64,000 nt of DNA from Auanema rhodensis (Eukaryota; Nematoda; Chromadorea; Rhabditida; Rhabditidae): positions 18,181,638 through 18,245,637 of the forward strand of contig OZ059900.1 of the NCBI GenBank assembly GCA_964057225.1. The letters run 5' to 3'. The notes beneath the pieces are model-generated. The model did no database searches and was not told where the DNA came from. It was given only the letters and a program-made list of their open reading frames with translations. Below are positions 11,638 to 25,861 of this stretch, one piece after another; the stretch's first letter is position 1, and every line of letters begins with the position of its first letter. The translations under genes were made by a program, and so were the position numbers.

Positions 11638-13689
11638 TTTCGCTGTAAACAAGGTTTTGACTTACGATTTCATGTGTTCAAACTCATGCAATGTCAATGA
11701 AACCTAGCTCAAAATTGTTCGTACAACGTCTAGTTCCACTTTCACGACAAAAAAACAGGGGTTAGAAAATTAAGGAAATTAGCATATTCTGAGGGCACGC
11801 CCCTTATGGCTAATATTGATTAAATCGATTTTTGTTCATATGAGTCGTCAAATGCAATTAATTTCAGCGTGTCACATACTAAAATGAAGCATTTTACATG
11901 CTGAACACTAGAAAAATACAAAAACACAGTTTTTCCCATGAGAAATATTTTATTATGCTGGAAAACCAGTTTTTGAAAATATCGCTGTAAACAAGGTTTT
12001 GACTTACGATTTCATGTGTTCAAACTCATGCAATGTCAATGAAACCTAGCTCAAAATTGTTCCTACAACGTCTAGTTCCACTTTCACGACAAAAAAACAG
12101 GGGTTAGAAAATTAAGGAAATTAGCATATTCTGAGGGCACGCCCCTTATGGCTAATATTGATTAAATCGATTTTTGTTCATATGAGTCGTCAAATGCAAC
12201 GAATTTCAGCGTGTTACATACTAAAATGAAGCATTTTACATGCTGAACACTAGAAAAATACAAAAACACAGTATTTCCCATGAGAAATATTTTATTATGC
12301 TGGAAAACCAGTTTTTGGAAATTTCGCTGTAAACAAGGTTTTGACTTACGATTTCATGTGTTCAAACTCATGCAATGTCAATGAAACCTAGCTCAAAATT
12401 GTTCCTACAACGTCTAGTTCCACTTTCACGACAAAAAAACAGGGGTTAGAAAATTAAGGAAATTAGCATATTCTGAGGGCACGCCCTTTATGGCTAATAT
12501 TGATTAAATCGATTTTTGTTCATATGAGTCGTCAAATGCAACGAATTTCAGCGTGTTACATACTAAAATGAAGCATTTCACATGCTGAACACTAGAAAAA
12601 TACAAAAACACAGTATTTCCCATGAGAAATATTTTATTATGCTGGAAAACCAGTTTTTGGAAATTTCGCTGTAAACAAGGTTTTGACTTACGATTTCATG
12701 TGTTCAAACTCATGCAATGTCAATGAAACCTAGCTCAAAATTGTTCGTACAACGTCTAGTTCCACTTTCACGACAAAAAAACAGGGGTTAGAAAATTAAG
12801 GAAATTAGCATATTCTGAGGGCACGCCCCTTATGGCTAATATTGATTAAATCGATTTTTGTTCATATGAGTCGTCAAATGCAACGAATTTCAGCGTGTTA
12901 CATACTAAAATGAAGCATTTTACATGCTGAACACTAGAAAAATACAAAAACACAGTATTTCCCATGAGAAATATTTTATTATGCTGGAAAACCAGTTTTT
13001 GAAAATATCGCTGTAAACAAGGTTTTGACTTACGATTTCATGTGTTCAAACTCATGCAATGTCAATGAAACCTAGCTCAAAATTGTTCCTACAACGTCTA
13101 GTTCCACTTTCACGACAAAAAAACAGGGGTTAGAAAATTAAGGAAATTAGCATATTCTGAGGGCACGCCCCTTATGGCTAATATTGATTAAATCGATTTT
13201 TGTTCATATGAGTCGTCAAATGCAACGAATTTCAGCGTGTTACATACTAAAATGAAGCATTTTACATGCTGAACACTAGAAAAATACAAAAACACAGTAT
13301 TTCCCATGAGAAATATTTTATTATGCTGGAAAACCAGTTTTTGGAAATTTCGCTGTAAACAAGGTTTTGACTTACGATTTCATGTGTTCAAACTCATGCA
13401 ATGTCAATGAAACCTAGCTCAAAATTGTTCCTACAACGTCTAGTTCCACTTTCACGACAAAAAAACAGGGGTTAGAAAATTAAGGAAATTAGCATATTCT
13501 GAGGGCACGCCCTTTATGGCTAATATTGATTAAATCGATTTTTGTTCATATGAGTCGTCAAATGCAACGAATTTCAGCGTGTTACATACTCAAATGAAGC
13601 ATTTCACATGCTGAACACTAGAAAAATACAAAAACACAGTATTTCCCATGAGAAATATTTTATTATGCTGGAAAACCAGTTTTTGGAAA
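11638..13689. repeat. 1026-bp 3-unit HOR, two copies (U36-U38, U39-U41)
   Basis: Each trimer is a plain-class unit ending in 339 A; a C-class unit beginning 'tatcg' (position 2 T>A) but with 166 C; and a C-class unit with 166 T and 258 C. In copy 1 the first unit (U36) carries extra changes at 221-222, 236 and 294; in copy 2 the last unit (U41) adds 244 A>C. Related pairs occur at 30994-33045 and 45361-47412. Confidence 0.88.
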
Positions 13690-16426
13690 TTTCGCTGTAA
13701 ACAAGGTTTTGACTTACGATTTCATGTGTTCAAACTCATGCAATGTCAATGAAACCTAGCTCAAAATTGTTCGTACAACGTCTAGTTCCACTTTCACGAC
13801 AAAAAAACAGGGGTTAGAAAATTAAGGAAATTAGCATATTCTGAGGGCACGCCCCTTATGGCTAATATTGATTAAATCGATTTTTGTTCATATGAGTCGT
13901 CAAATGCAACAAATTTCAGCGTGTTACATACTAAAATGAAGCATTTTACATGCTGAACACTAGAAAAATACAAAAACACAGTAATACCCATGAGAAATAT
14001 TTTATTATGCTGGAAAACCAGTTTTTGGAAATTTCGCTGTAAACAAGGTTTTGACTTACGATTTCATGTGTTCAAACTCATGCAATGTCAATGAAACCTA
14101 GCTCAAAATTGTTCGTACAACGTCTAGTTCCACTTTCACGACAAAAAAACAGGGGTTAGAAAATTAAGGAAATTAGCATATTCTGAGGGCACGCCCCCTT
14201 ATGGCTAATATTGATTAAATCGATTTTTGTTCATATGAGTCGTCAAATGCAACGAATTTCAGCGTGTTACATACTAAAATGAAGCATTTTACATGCTGAA
14301 CACTAGAAAAATACAAAAACACAGTATTTCCCATGAGAAATATTTTATTATGCTGGAAAACCAGTTTTTGGAAATTTCGCTGTAAACAAGGTTTTGACTT
14401 ACGATTTCATGTGTTCAAACTCATGCAATGTCAATGAAACCCAGCTCAAAATTGTTCGTACAACGTCTAGTTCCACTTTCACGACAAAAAAACAGGGGTT
14501 AGAAAATTAAGGAAATTAGCATATTCTGAGGGCACGCCCCTTATGGCTAATATTGATTAAATCGATTTTTGTTCATATGAGTCGTCAAATGCAACGAATT
14601 TCAGCGTGTTACATACTAAAATGAAGCATTTTACATGCTGAACACTAGAAAAATACAAAAACACAGTATTTCCCATGAGAATTATTTTATTATGCTGGAA
14701 AACCAGTTTTTGGAAATTTCGCTGTAAACAAGGTTTTGACTTACGATTTCATGTGTTCAAACTCATGCAATGTCAATGAAACCTAGCTCAAAATTGTTCG
14801 TACAACGTCTAGTTCCACTTTCACGACAAAAAAACAGGGGTTAGAAAATTAAGGAAATTAGCATATTCTGAGGGCACGCCCCTTATGGCTAATATTGATT
14901 AAATCGATTTTTGTTCATATGAGTCGTCAAATGCAACGAATTTCAGCGTGTTACATACTAAAATGAAGCATTTTACATGCTGAACACTAGAAAAATACAA
15001 AAACACAGTATTTCCCATGAGAAATATTTTATTATGCTGGAAAACCAGTTTTTGAAAATTTCGCTGTAAACAAGGTTTTGACTTACGATTTCATGTGTTC
15101 AAACTCATGCAATGTCAATGAAACCTAGCTCAAAATTGTTCCTACAACGTCTAGTTCCACTTTCACGACAAAAAAACAGGGGTTAGAAAATTAAGGAAAT
15201 TAGCATATTCTGAGGGCACGCCCTTTATGGCTAATATTGATTAAATCGATTTTTGTTCATATGAGTCGTCAAATGCAACGAATTTCAGCGTGTTACATAC
15301 TAAAATGAAGCATTTTACATGCTGAACACTAGAAAAATACAAAAACACAGTATTTCCCATGAGAAATATTTTATTATGCTGGAAAACCAGTTTTTGGAAA
15401 TTTCGCTGTAAACAAGGTTTTGACTTACGATTTCATGTGTTCAAACTCATGCAATGTCAATGAAACCTAGCTCAAAATTGTTCGTACAACGTCTAGTTCC
15501 ACTTTCACGACAAAAAAACAGGGGTTAGAAAATTAAGGAAATTAGCATATTCTGAGGGCACGCCCCTTATGGCTAATATTGATTAAATCGATTTTTGTTC
15601 ATATGAGTCGTCAAATGCAACGAATTTCAGCGTGTTACGTACTAAAATGAAGCATTTTACATGCTGAACACTAGAAAAATACAAAAACACAGTATTTCCC
15701 ATGAGAAATATTTTATTATGCTGGAAAACCAGTTTTTGGAAATTTCGCTGTAAACAAGGTTTTGACTTACGATTTCATGTGTTCAAACTCATGCAATGTC
15801 AATGAAACCTAGCTCAAAATTGTTCCTACAACGTCTAGTTCCACTTTCACGACAAAAAAACAGGGGTTAGAAAATTAAGGAAATTAGCATATTCTGAGGG
15901 CACGCCCTTTATGGCTAATATTGATTAAATCGATTTTTGTTCATATGAGTCGTCAAATGCAACGAATTTCAGCGTGTTACATACTAAAATGAAGCATTTT
16001 ACATGCTGAACACTAGAAAAATACAAAAACACAGTATTTCCCATGAGAAATATTTTATTATGCTGGAAAACCAGTTTTTGGAAATTTCGCTGTAAACAAG
16101 GTTTTGACTTACGATTTCATGTGTTCAAACTCATGCAATGTCAATGAAACCTAGCTCAAAATTGTTCGTACAACGTCTAGTTCCACTTTTACGACAAAAA
16201 AACAGGGGTTAGAAAATTAAGGAAATTAGCATATTCTGAGGGCACGCCCCTTATGGCTAATATTGATTAAATCGATTTTTGTTCATATGAGTCGTCAAAT
16301 GCAACGAATTTCAGCGTGTTACATACTAAAATGAAGCATTTTACATGCTGAACACTAGAAAAATACAAAAACACAGTATTTCCCATGAGAAATATTTTAT
16401 TATGCTGGAAAACCAGTTTTTGGAAA

Positions 16427-16768
16427 TTTCCCTGTAAACAAGGTTTTGACTTACGATTTCATGTGTTCAAACTCATGCAATGTCAATGAAACCTAGCTCA
16501 AAATTGTTCGTACAACGTCTAGTTCCACTTTCACGACAAAAAAACAGGGGTTAGAAAATTAAGGAAATTAGCATATTCTGAGGGCACGCCCCTTATGGCT
16601 AATATTGATTAAATCGATTTTTGTTCATATGAGTCGTCAAATGCAACGAATTTCAGCGTGTTACATACTAAAATGAAGCATTTTACATGCTGAACACTAG
16701 AAAAATACAAAAACACAGTATTTCCCATGAGAAATATTTTATTATGCTGGAAAACCAGTTTTTGGAAA
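16427..16768. repeat. Chimeric unit U50 at a one-unit deletion
   Basis: In the matching copy this place holds two units, U107 (plain class, 166 C, 239 G) and U108 (C-class, 166 T, 239 A). U50 has the plain class at 84 and 166 and A at 239, as expected from a fusion of the 5' part of a U107-like unit with the 3' part of a U108-like unit, with exchange between unit positions 166 and 239. It also has a private G>C at 16431 (position 5). A gain in the other copy is less simple because U107-U108 fit the local 7-unit repeat. Confidence 0.7.
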
Positions 16769-19700
16769 TTTCGCTGTAAACAAGGTTTTGACTTACGATT
16801 TCATGTGTTCAAACTCATGCAATGTCAATGAAACCTAGCTCAAAATTGTTCGTACAACGTCTAGTTCCACTTTCACGACAAAAAAACAGGGGTTAGAAAA
16901 TTAAGGAAATTAGCATATTCTGAGGGCACGCCCCTTATGGCTAATATTGATTAAATCGATTTTTGTTCATATGAGTCGTCAAATGCAACGAATTTCAGCG
17001 TGTTACATACTAAAATGAAGCATTTTACATGCTGAACACTAGAAAAATACAAAAACACAGTATTTCCCATGAGAAATATTTTATTATGCTGGAAAACCAG
17101 TTTTTGAAAATTTCGCTGTAAACAAGGTTTTGACTTACGATTTCATGTGTTCAAACTCATGCAATGTCAATGAAACCTAGCTCAAAATTGTTCCTACAAC
17201 GTCTAGTTCCACTTTCACGACAAAAAAACAGGGGTTAGAAAATTAAGGAAATTAGCATATTCTGAGGGCACGCCCTTTATGGCTAATATTGATTAAATCG
17301 ATTTTTGTTCATATGAGTCGTCAAATGCAACGAATTTCAGCGTGTTACATACTAAAATGAAGCATTTTACATGCTGAACACTAGAAAAATACAAAAACAC
17401 AGTATTTCCCATGAGAAATATTTTATTATGCTGGAAAACCAGTTTTTGGAAATTTCGCTGTAAACAAGGTTTTGACTTACGATTTCATGTGTTCAAACTC
17501 ATGCAATGTCAATGAAACCTAGCTCAAAATTGTTCGTACAACGTCTAGTTCCACTTTCACGACAAAAAAACAGGGGTTAGAAAATTAAGGAAATTAGCAT
17601 ATTCTGAGGGCACGCCCCTTATGGCTAATATTGATTAAATCGATTTTTGTTCATATGAGTCGTCAAATGCAACGAATTTCAGCGTGTTACGTACTAAAAT
17701 GAAGCATTTTACATGCTGAACACTAGAAAAATACAAAAACACAGTATTTCCCATGAGAAATATTTTATTATGCTGGAAAACCAGTTTTTGGAAATTTCGC
17801 TGTAAACAAGGTTTTGACTTACGATTTCATGTGTTCAAACTCATGCAATGTCAATGAAACCTAGCTCAAAATTGTTCCTACAACGTCTAGTTCCACTTTC
17901 ACGACAAAAAAACAGGGGTTAGAAAATTAAGGAAATTAGCATATTCTGAGGGCACGCCCTTTATGGCTAATATTGATTAAATCGATTTTTGTTCATATGA
18001 GTCGTCAAATGCAACGAATTTCAGCGTGTTACATACTAAAATGAAGCATTTTACATGCTGAACACTAGAAAAATACAAAAACACAGTATTTCCCATGAGA
18101 AATATTTTATTATGCTGGAAAACCAGTTTTTGGAAATTTCGCTGTAAACAAGGTTTTGACTTACGATTTCATGTGTTCAAACTCATGCAATGTCAATGAA
18201 ACCTAGCTCAAAATTGTTCGTACAACGTCTAGTTCCACTTTTACGACAAAAAAACAGGGGTTAGAAAATTAAGGAAATTAGCATATTCTGAGGGCACGCC
18301 CCTTATGGCTAATATTGATTAAATCGATTTTTGTTCATATGAGTCGTCAAATGCAACGAATTTCAGCGTGTTACATACTAAAATGAAGCATTTTACATGC
18401 TGAACACTAGAAAAATACAAAAACACAGTATTTCCCATGAGAAATATTTTATTATGCTGGAAAACCAGTTTTTGGAAATTTCGCTGTAAACAAGGTTTTG
18501 ACTTACGATTTCATGTGTTCAAACTCATGCAATGTCAATGAAACCTAGCTCAAAATTGTTCGTACAACGTCTAGTTCCACTTTCACGACAAAAAAACAGG
18601 GGTTAGAAAATTAAGGAAATTAGCATATTCTGAGGGCACGCCCCTTATGGCTAATATTGATTAAATCGATTTTTGTTCATATGAGTCGTCAAATGCAACG
18701 AATTTCAGCGTGTTACGTACTAAAATGAAGCATTTTACATGCTGAACACTAGAAAAATACAAAAACACAGTATTTCCCATGAGAAATATTTTATTATGCT
18801 GGAAAACCAGTTTTTGGAAATTTCGCTGTAAACAAGGTTTTGACTTACGATTTCATGTGTTCAAACTCATGCAATGTCAATGAAACCTAGCTCAAAATTG
18901 TTCCTACAACGTCTAGTTCCACTTTCACGACAAAAAAACAGGGGTTAGAAAATTAAGGAAATTAGCATATTCTGAGGGCACGCCCTTTATGGCTAATATT
19001 GATTAAATCGATTTTTGTTCATATGAGTCGTCAAATGCAACGAATTTCAGCGTGTTACATACTAAAATGAAGCATTTTACATGCTGAACACTAGAAAAAT
19101 ACAAAAACACAGTATTTCCCATGAGAAATATTTTATTATGCTGGAAAACCAGTTTTTGGAAATTTCGCTGTAAACAAGGTTTTGACTTACGATTTCATGT
19201 GTTCAAACTCATGCAATGTCAATGAAACCTAGCTCAAAATTGTTCGTACAACGTCTAGTTCCACTTTCACGACAAAAAAACAGGGGTTAGAAAATTAAGG
19301 AAATTAGCATATTCTGAGGGCACGCCCCTTATGGCTAATATTGATTAAATCGATTTTTGTTCATATGAGTCGTCAAATGCAACGAATTTCAGCGTGTTAC
19401 ATACTAAAATGAAGCATTTTACATGCTGAACACTAGAAAGATACAAAAACACAGTATTTCCCATGAGAATAATTTTATTATGCTGGAAAACCAGTTTTTG
19501 GAAATTTCGCTGTAAACAAGGTTTTGACTTACGATTTCATGTGTTCAAACTCATGCAATGTCAATGAAACCTAGCTCAAAATTGTTCGTACAACGTCTAG
19601 TTCCACTTTTACGACAAAAAAACAGGGGTTAGAAAATTAAGGAAATTAGCATATTCTGAGGGCACGCCCCTTATGGCTAATATTGATTAAATCGATTTTT

Positions 19701-20188
19701 GTTCATATGAGTCGTCAAATGCAACGAATTTCAGCGTGTTACATACTAAAATGAAGCATTTTACATGCTGAACACTAGAAAAATACAAAAACACAGTATT
19801 TCCCATGAGAAATATTTTATTATGCTGGAAAACCAGTTTTTGGAAATTTCGCTGTAAACAAGGTTTTGACTTACGATTTCATGTGTTCAAACTCATGCAA
19901 TGTCAATGAAACCTAGCTCAAAATTGTTCGTACAACGACTAGTTCCACTTTCACGACAAAAAAACAGGGGTTAGAAAATTAAGGAAATTAGCATATTCTG
20001 AGGGCACGCCCCTTATGGCTAATATTGATTAAATCGATTTTTGTTCATATGAGTCGTCAAATGCAACGAATTTCAGCGTGTTACATACTAAAATGAAGCA
20101 TTTTACATGCTGAACACTAGAAAAATACAAAAACACAGTATTTCCCATGAGAAATATTTTATTATGCTGGAAAACCAGTTTTTGAAAA

Positions 20189-20389
20189 TTTCGCTGTAAA
20201 CAAGGTTTTGACTTACGATTTCATGTGTTCAAACTCATGCAATGTCAATGAAACCTAGCTCAAAATTGTTCCTACAACGTCTAGTTCCACTTTCACGACA
20301 AAAAAACATGCTGAACACTAGAAAAATACAAAAACACAGTATTTCCCATGAGAATTATTTTATTATGCTGGAAAACCAGTTTTTGGAAA
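20189..20389. repeat. Truncated 201-bp unit U61
   Basis: Unit positions 121-261 are missing, a 141-bp deletion joined at 20308/20309 with 3 bp of shared sequence (ACA) next to the A7 tract. The 5' part is C-class like U119, the unit at this place in the other copy. The 3' part has 308 A>T only, a variant otherwise seen in U44 and U101, and the next units resemble those after U44. The break therefore joins two HOR registers. It is the right boundary of the 8558-20188 duplication. Confidence 0.92.
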
Positions 20390-20731
20390 TTTCGCTGTAA
20401 ACAAGGATTTGACTTACGATTTCATGTGTTCAAACTCATGCAATGTCAATGAAACCTAGCTCAAAATTGTTCGTACAACGTCTAGTTCCACTTTCACGAC
20501 AAAAAAACAGGGGTTAGAAAATTAAGGAAATTAGCATATTCTGAGGGCACGCCCCTTATGGCTAATATTGATTAAATCGATTTTTGTTCATATGAGTCGT
20601 CAAATGCAACGAATTTCAGCGTGTTACATACTAAAATGAAGCATTTTACATGCTGAACACTAGAAAAATACAAAAACACAGTATTTCCCATGAGAAATAT
20701 TTTATTATGCTGGAAAACCAGTTTTTGAAAA

Positions 20732-23700
20732 TTTCGCTGTAAACAAGGTTTTGACTTACGATTTCATGTGTTCAAACTCATGCAATGTCAATGAAACCTA
20801 GCTCAAAATTGTTCCTACAACGTCTAGTTCCACTTTCACGACAAAAAAACAGGGGTTAGAAAATTAAGGAAATTAGCATATTCTGAGGGCACGCCCTTTA
20901 TGGCTAATATTGATTAAATCGATTTTTGTTCATATGAGTCGTCAAATGCAACGAATTTCAGCGTGTTACATACTCAAATGAAGCATTTTACATGCTGAAC
21001 ACTAGAAAAATACAAAAACACAGTATTTCCCATGAGAAATATTTTATTATGCTGGAAAACCAGTTTTTGGAAATTTCGCTGTAAACAAGGTTTTGACTTA
21101 CGATTTCATGTGTTCAAACTCATGCAATGTCAATGAAACCTAGCTCAAAATTGTTCGTACAACGTCTAGTTCCACTTTCACGACAAAAAAACAGGGGTTA
21201 GAAAATTAAGGAAATTAGCATATTCTGAGGGCACGCCCCTTATGGCTAATATTGATTAAATCGATTTTTGTTCATATGAGTCGTCAAATGCAACGAATTT
21301 CAGCGTGTTACGTACTAAAATGAAGCATTTTACATGCTGAACACTAGAAAAATACAAAAACACAGTATTTCCCATGAGAAATATTTTATTATGCTGGAAA
21401 ACCAGTTTTTGGAAATTTCGCTGTAAACAAGGTTTTGACTTACGATTTCATGTGTTCAAACTCATGCAATGTCAATGAAACCTAGCTCAAAATTGTTCCT
21501 ACAACGTCTAGTTCCACTTTCACGACAAAAAAACAGGGGTTAGAAAATTAAGGAAATTAGCATATTCTGAGGGCACGCCCTTTATGGCTAATATTGATTA
21601 AATCGATTTTTGTTCATATGAGTCGTCAAATGCAACGAATTTCAGCGTGTTACATACTAAAATGAAGCATTTTACATGCTGAACACTAGAAAAATACAAA
21701 AACACAGTATTTCCCATGAGAAATATTTTATTATGCTGGAAAACCAGTTTTTGGAAATTTCGCTGTAAACAAGGTTTTGACTTACGATTTCATGTGTTCA
21801 AACTCATGCAATGTCAATGAAACCTAGCTCAAAATTGTTCGTACAACGTCTAGTTCCACTTTCACGACAAAAAAACAGGGGTTAGAAAATTAAGGAAATT
21901 AGCATATTCTGAGGGCACGCCCCTTATGGCTAATATTGATTAAATCGATTTTTGTTCATATGAGTCGTCAAATGCAACGAATTTCAGCGTGTTACATACT
22001 AAAATGAAGCATTTTACATGCTGAACACTAGAAAAATACAAAAACACAGTATTTCCCATGAGAATAATTTTATTATGCTGGAAAACCAGTTTTTGGAAAT
22101 TTCGCTGTAAACAAGGTTTTGACTTACGATTTCATGTGTTCAAACTCATGCAATGTCAATGAAACCTAGCTCAAAATTGTTCGTACAACGTCTAGTTCCA
22201 CTTTTACGACAAAAAAACAGGGGTTAGAAAATTAAGGAAATTAGCATATTCTGAGGGCACGCCCCTTATGGCTAATATTGATTAAATCGATTTTTGTTCA
22301 TATGAGTCGTCAAATGCAACGAATTTCAGCGTGTTACATACTAAAATGAAGCATTTTACATGCTGAACACTAGAAAAATACAAAAACACAGTATTTCCCA
22401 TGAGAAATATTTTATTATGCTGGAAAACCAGTTTTTGGAAATTTCGCTGTAAACAAGGTTTTGACTTACGATTTCATGTGTTCAAACTCATGCAATGTCA
22501 ATGAAACCTAGCTCAAAATTGTTCGTACAACGACTAGTTCCACTTTCACGACAAAAAAACAGGGGTTAGAAAATTAAGGAAATTAGCATATTCTGAGGGC
22601 ACGCCCCTTATGGCTAATATTGATTAAATCGATTTTTGTTCATATGAGTCGTCAAATGCAACGAATTTCAGCGTGTTACATACTAAAATGAAGCATTTTA
22701 CATGCTGAACACTAGAAAAATACAAAAACACAGTATTTCCCATGAGAAATATTTTATTATGCTGGAAAACCAGTTTTTGAAAATTTCGCTGTAAACAAGG
22801 TTTTGACTTACGATTTCATGTGTTCAAACTCATGCAATGTCAATGAAACCTAGCTCAAAATTGTTCCTACAACGTCTAGTTCCACTTTCACGACAAAAAA
22901 ACAGGGGTTAGAAAATTAAGGAAATTAGCATATTCTGAGGGCACGCCCTTTATGGCTAATATTGATTAAATCGATTTTTGTTCATATGAGTCGTCAAATG
23001 CAACGAATTTCAGCGTGTTACATACTCAAATGAAGCATTTTACATGCTGAACACTAGAAAAATACAAAAACACAGTATTTCCCATGAGAAATATTTTATT
23101 ATGCTGGAAAACCAGTTTTTGGAAATTTCGCTGTAAACAAGGTTTTGACTTACGATTTCATGTGTTCAAACTCATGCAATGTCAATGAAACCTAGCTCAA
23201 AATTGTTCGTACAACGTCTAGTTCCACTTTCACGACAAAAAAACAGGGGTTAGAAAATTAAGGAAATTAGCATATTCTGAGGGCACGCCCCTTATGGCTA
23301 ATATTGATTAAATCGATTTTTGTTCATATGAGTCGTCAAATGCAACGAATTTCAGCGTGTTACGTACTAAAATGAAGCATTTTACATGCTGAACACTAGA
23401 AAAATACAAAAACACAGTATTTCCCATGAGAAATATTTTATTATGCTGGAAAACCAGTTTTTGGAAATTTCGCTGTAAACAAGGTTTTGACTTACGATTT
23501 CATGTGTTCAAACTCATGCAATGTCAATGAAACCTAGCTCAAAATTGTTCCTACAACGTCTAGTTCCACTTTCACGACAAAAAAACAGGGGTTAGAAAAT
23601 TAAGGAAATTAGCATATTCTGAGGGCACGCCCTTTATGGCTAATATTGATTAAATCGATTTTTGTTCATATGAGTCGTCAAATGCAACGAATTTCAGCGT

Positions 23701-24835
23701 GTTACATACTAAAATGAAGCATTTTACATGCTGAACACTAGAAAAATACAAAAACACAGTATTTCCCATGAGAAATATTTTATTATGCTGGAAAACCAGT
23801 TTTTGGAAATTTCGCTGTAAACAAGGTTTTGACTTACGATTTCATGTGTTCAAACTCATGCAATGTCAATGAAACCTAGCTCAAAATTGTTCGTACAACG
23901 TCTAGTTCCACTTTCACGACAAAAAAACAGGGGTTAGAAAATTAAGGAAATTAGCATATTCTGAGGGCACGCCCCTTATGGCTAATATTGATTAAATCGA
24001 TTTTTGTTCATATGAGTCGTCAAATGCAACGAATTTCAGCGTGTTACATACTAAAATGAAGCATTTTACATGCTGAACACTAGAAAAATACAAAAACACA
24101 GTATTTCCCATGAGAATAATTTTATTATGCTGGAAAACCAGTTTTTGGAAATTTCGCTGTAAACAAGGTTTTGACTTACGATTTCATGTGTTCAAACTCA
24201 TGCAATGTCAATGAAACCTAGCTCAAAATTGTTCGTACAACGTCTAGTTCCACTTTTACGACAAAAAAACAGGGGTTAGAAAATTAAGGAAATTAGCATA
24301 TTCTGAGGGCACGCCCCTTATGGCTAATATTGATTAAATCGATTTTTGTTCATATGAGTCGTCAAATGCAACGAATTTCAGCGTGTTACATACTAAAATG
24401 AAGCATTTTACATGCTGAACACTAGAAAAATACAAAAACACAGTATTTCCCATGAGAAATATTTTATTATGCTGGAAAACCAGTTTTTGGAAATTTCGCT
24501 GTAAACAAGGTTTTGACTTACGATTTCATGTGTTCAAACTCATGCAATGTCAATGAAACCTAGCTCAAAATTGTTCGTACAACGACTAGTTCCACTTTCA
24601 CGACAAAAAAACAGGGGTTAGAAAATTAAGGAAATTAGCATATTCTGAGGGCACGCCCCTTATGGCTAATATTGATTAAATCGATTTTTGTTCATATGAG
24701 TCGTCAAATGCAACGAATTTCAGCGTGTTACATACTAAAATGAAGCATTTTACATGCTGAACACTAGAAAAATACAAAAACACAGTATTTCCCATGAGAA
24801 ATATTTTATTATGCTGGAAAACCAGTTTTTGAAAA
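20732..24835. repeat. 2052-bp 6-unit HOR, two copies (U63-U68, U69-U74)
   Basis: The series is C-class with 244 C; 239 G; C-class; 308-309 TA; 106 T; and 92 A ending in 339 A. Copies run 20732-22783 and 22784-24835 and agree at all scored markers. The unit before (U62) has a private T>A ('caaggattt', near 20406). Confidence 0.92.
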
Positions 24836-25861
24836 TTTCGCTGTAAACAAGGTTTTGACTTACGATTTCATGTGTTCAAACTCATGCAATGTCAATGAAA
24901 CCTAGCTCAAAATTGTTCCTACAACGTCTAGTTCCACTTTCACGACAAAAAAACAGGGGTTAGAAAATTAAGGAAATTAGCATATTCTGAGGGCACGCCC
25001 CTTATGGCTAATATTGATTAAATCGATTTTTGTTCATATGAGTCGTCAAATGCAACGAATTTCAGCGTGTTACATACTAAAATGAAGCATTTTACATGCT
25101 GAACACTAGAAAAATACAAAAACACAGTATTTCCCATGAGAATAATTTTATTATGCTGGAAAACCAGTTTTTGGAAATTTCGCTGTAAACAAGGTTTTGA
25201 CTTACGATTTCATGTGTTCAAACTCATGCAATGTCAATGAAACCTAGCTCAAAATTGTTCGTACAACGTCTAGTTCCACTTTTACGACAAAAAAACAGGG
25301 GTTAGAAAATTAAGGAAATTAGCATATTCTGAGGGCACGCCCCTTATGGCTAATATTGATTAAATCGATTTTTGTTCATATGAGTCGTCAAATGCAACGA
25401 ATTTCAGCGTGTTACATACTAAAATGAAGCATTTTACATGCTGAACACTAGAAAAATACAAAAACACAGTATTTCCCATGAGAAATATTTTATTATGCTG
25501 GAAAACCAGTTTTTGGAAATTTCGCTGTAAACAAGGTTTTGACTTACGATTTCATGTGTTCAAACTCATGCAATGTCAATGAAACCTAGCTCAAAATTGT
25601 TCGTACAACGACTAGTTCCACTTTCACGACAAAAAAACAGGGGTTAGAAAATTAAGGAAATTAGCATATTCTGAGGGCACGCCCCTTATGGCTAATATTG
25701 ATTAAATCGATTTTTGTTCATATGAGTCGTCAAATGCAACGAATTTCAGCGTGTTACATACTAAAATGAAGCATTTTACATGCTGAACACTAGAAAAATA
25801 CAAAAACACAGTATTTCCCATGAGAAATATTTTATTATGCTGGAAAACCAGTTTTTGGAAA
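24836..25861. repeat. Partial third copy of the 2052-bp HOR, starting with chimeric U75
   Basis: U75 (24836-25177) is C-class at 84 but has 166 C, 244 A and 308-309 TA, so its 5' end is like U69 and its 3' end like U72. The exchange lies between 24920 and 25001. U76 then has 106 T and U77 has 92 A, completing the last half of the repeat. Three units are thus missing relative to a full copy, as expected from a register-shifted exchange. U77 lacks the terminal 339 A of U68 and U74. Confidence 0.82.

Larger units (their letters stand above)
8558..20188. repeat. 11.6-kb segmental duplication, copy 1 (U27-U60)
   Basis: U27-U49 (8558-16426, 7869 bp) match U84-U106 (27914-35782) unit by unit at an offset of 19356 bp, including three five-C units and the rare unit U36 (221-222 TT, 236 C, 294 T). 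U51-U60 match U109-U118, including the private 278 A>G of U58/U116. The only difference in unit content found is that U50 replaces two units (U107-U108). The copy is bounded on both sides by truncated units, U26 and U61. Confidence 0.9.
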
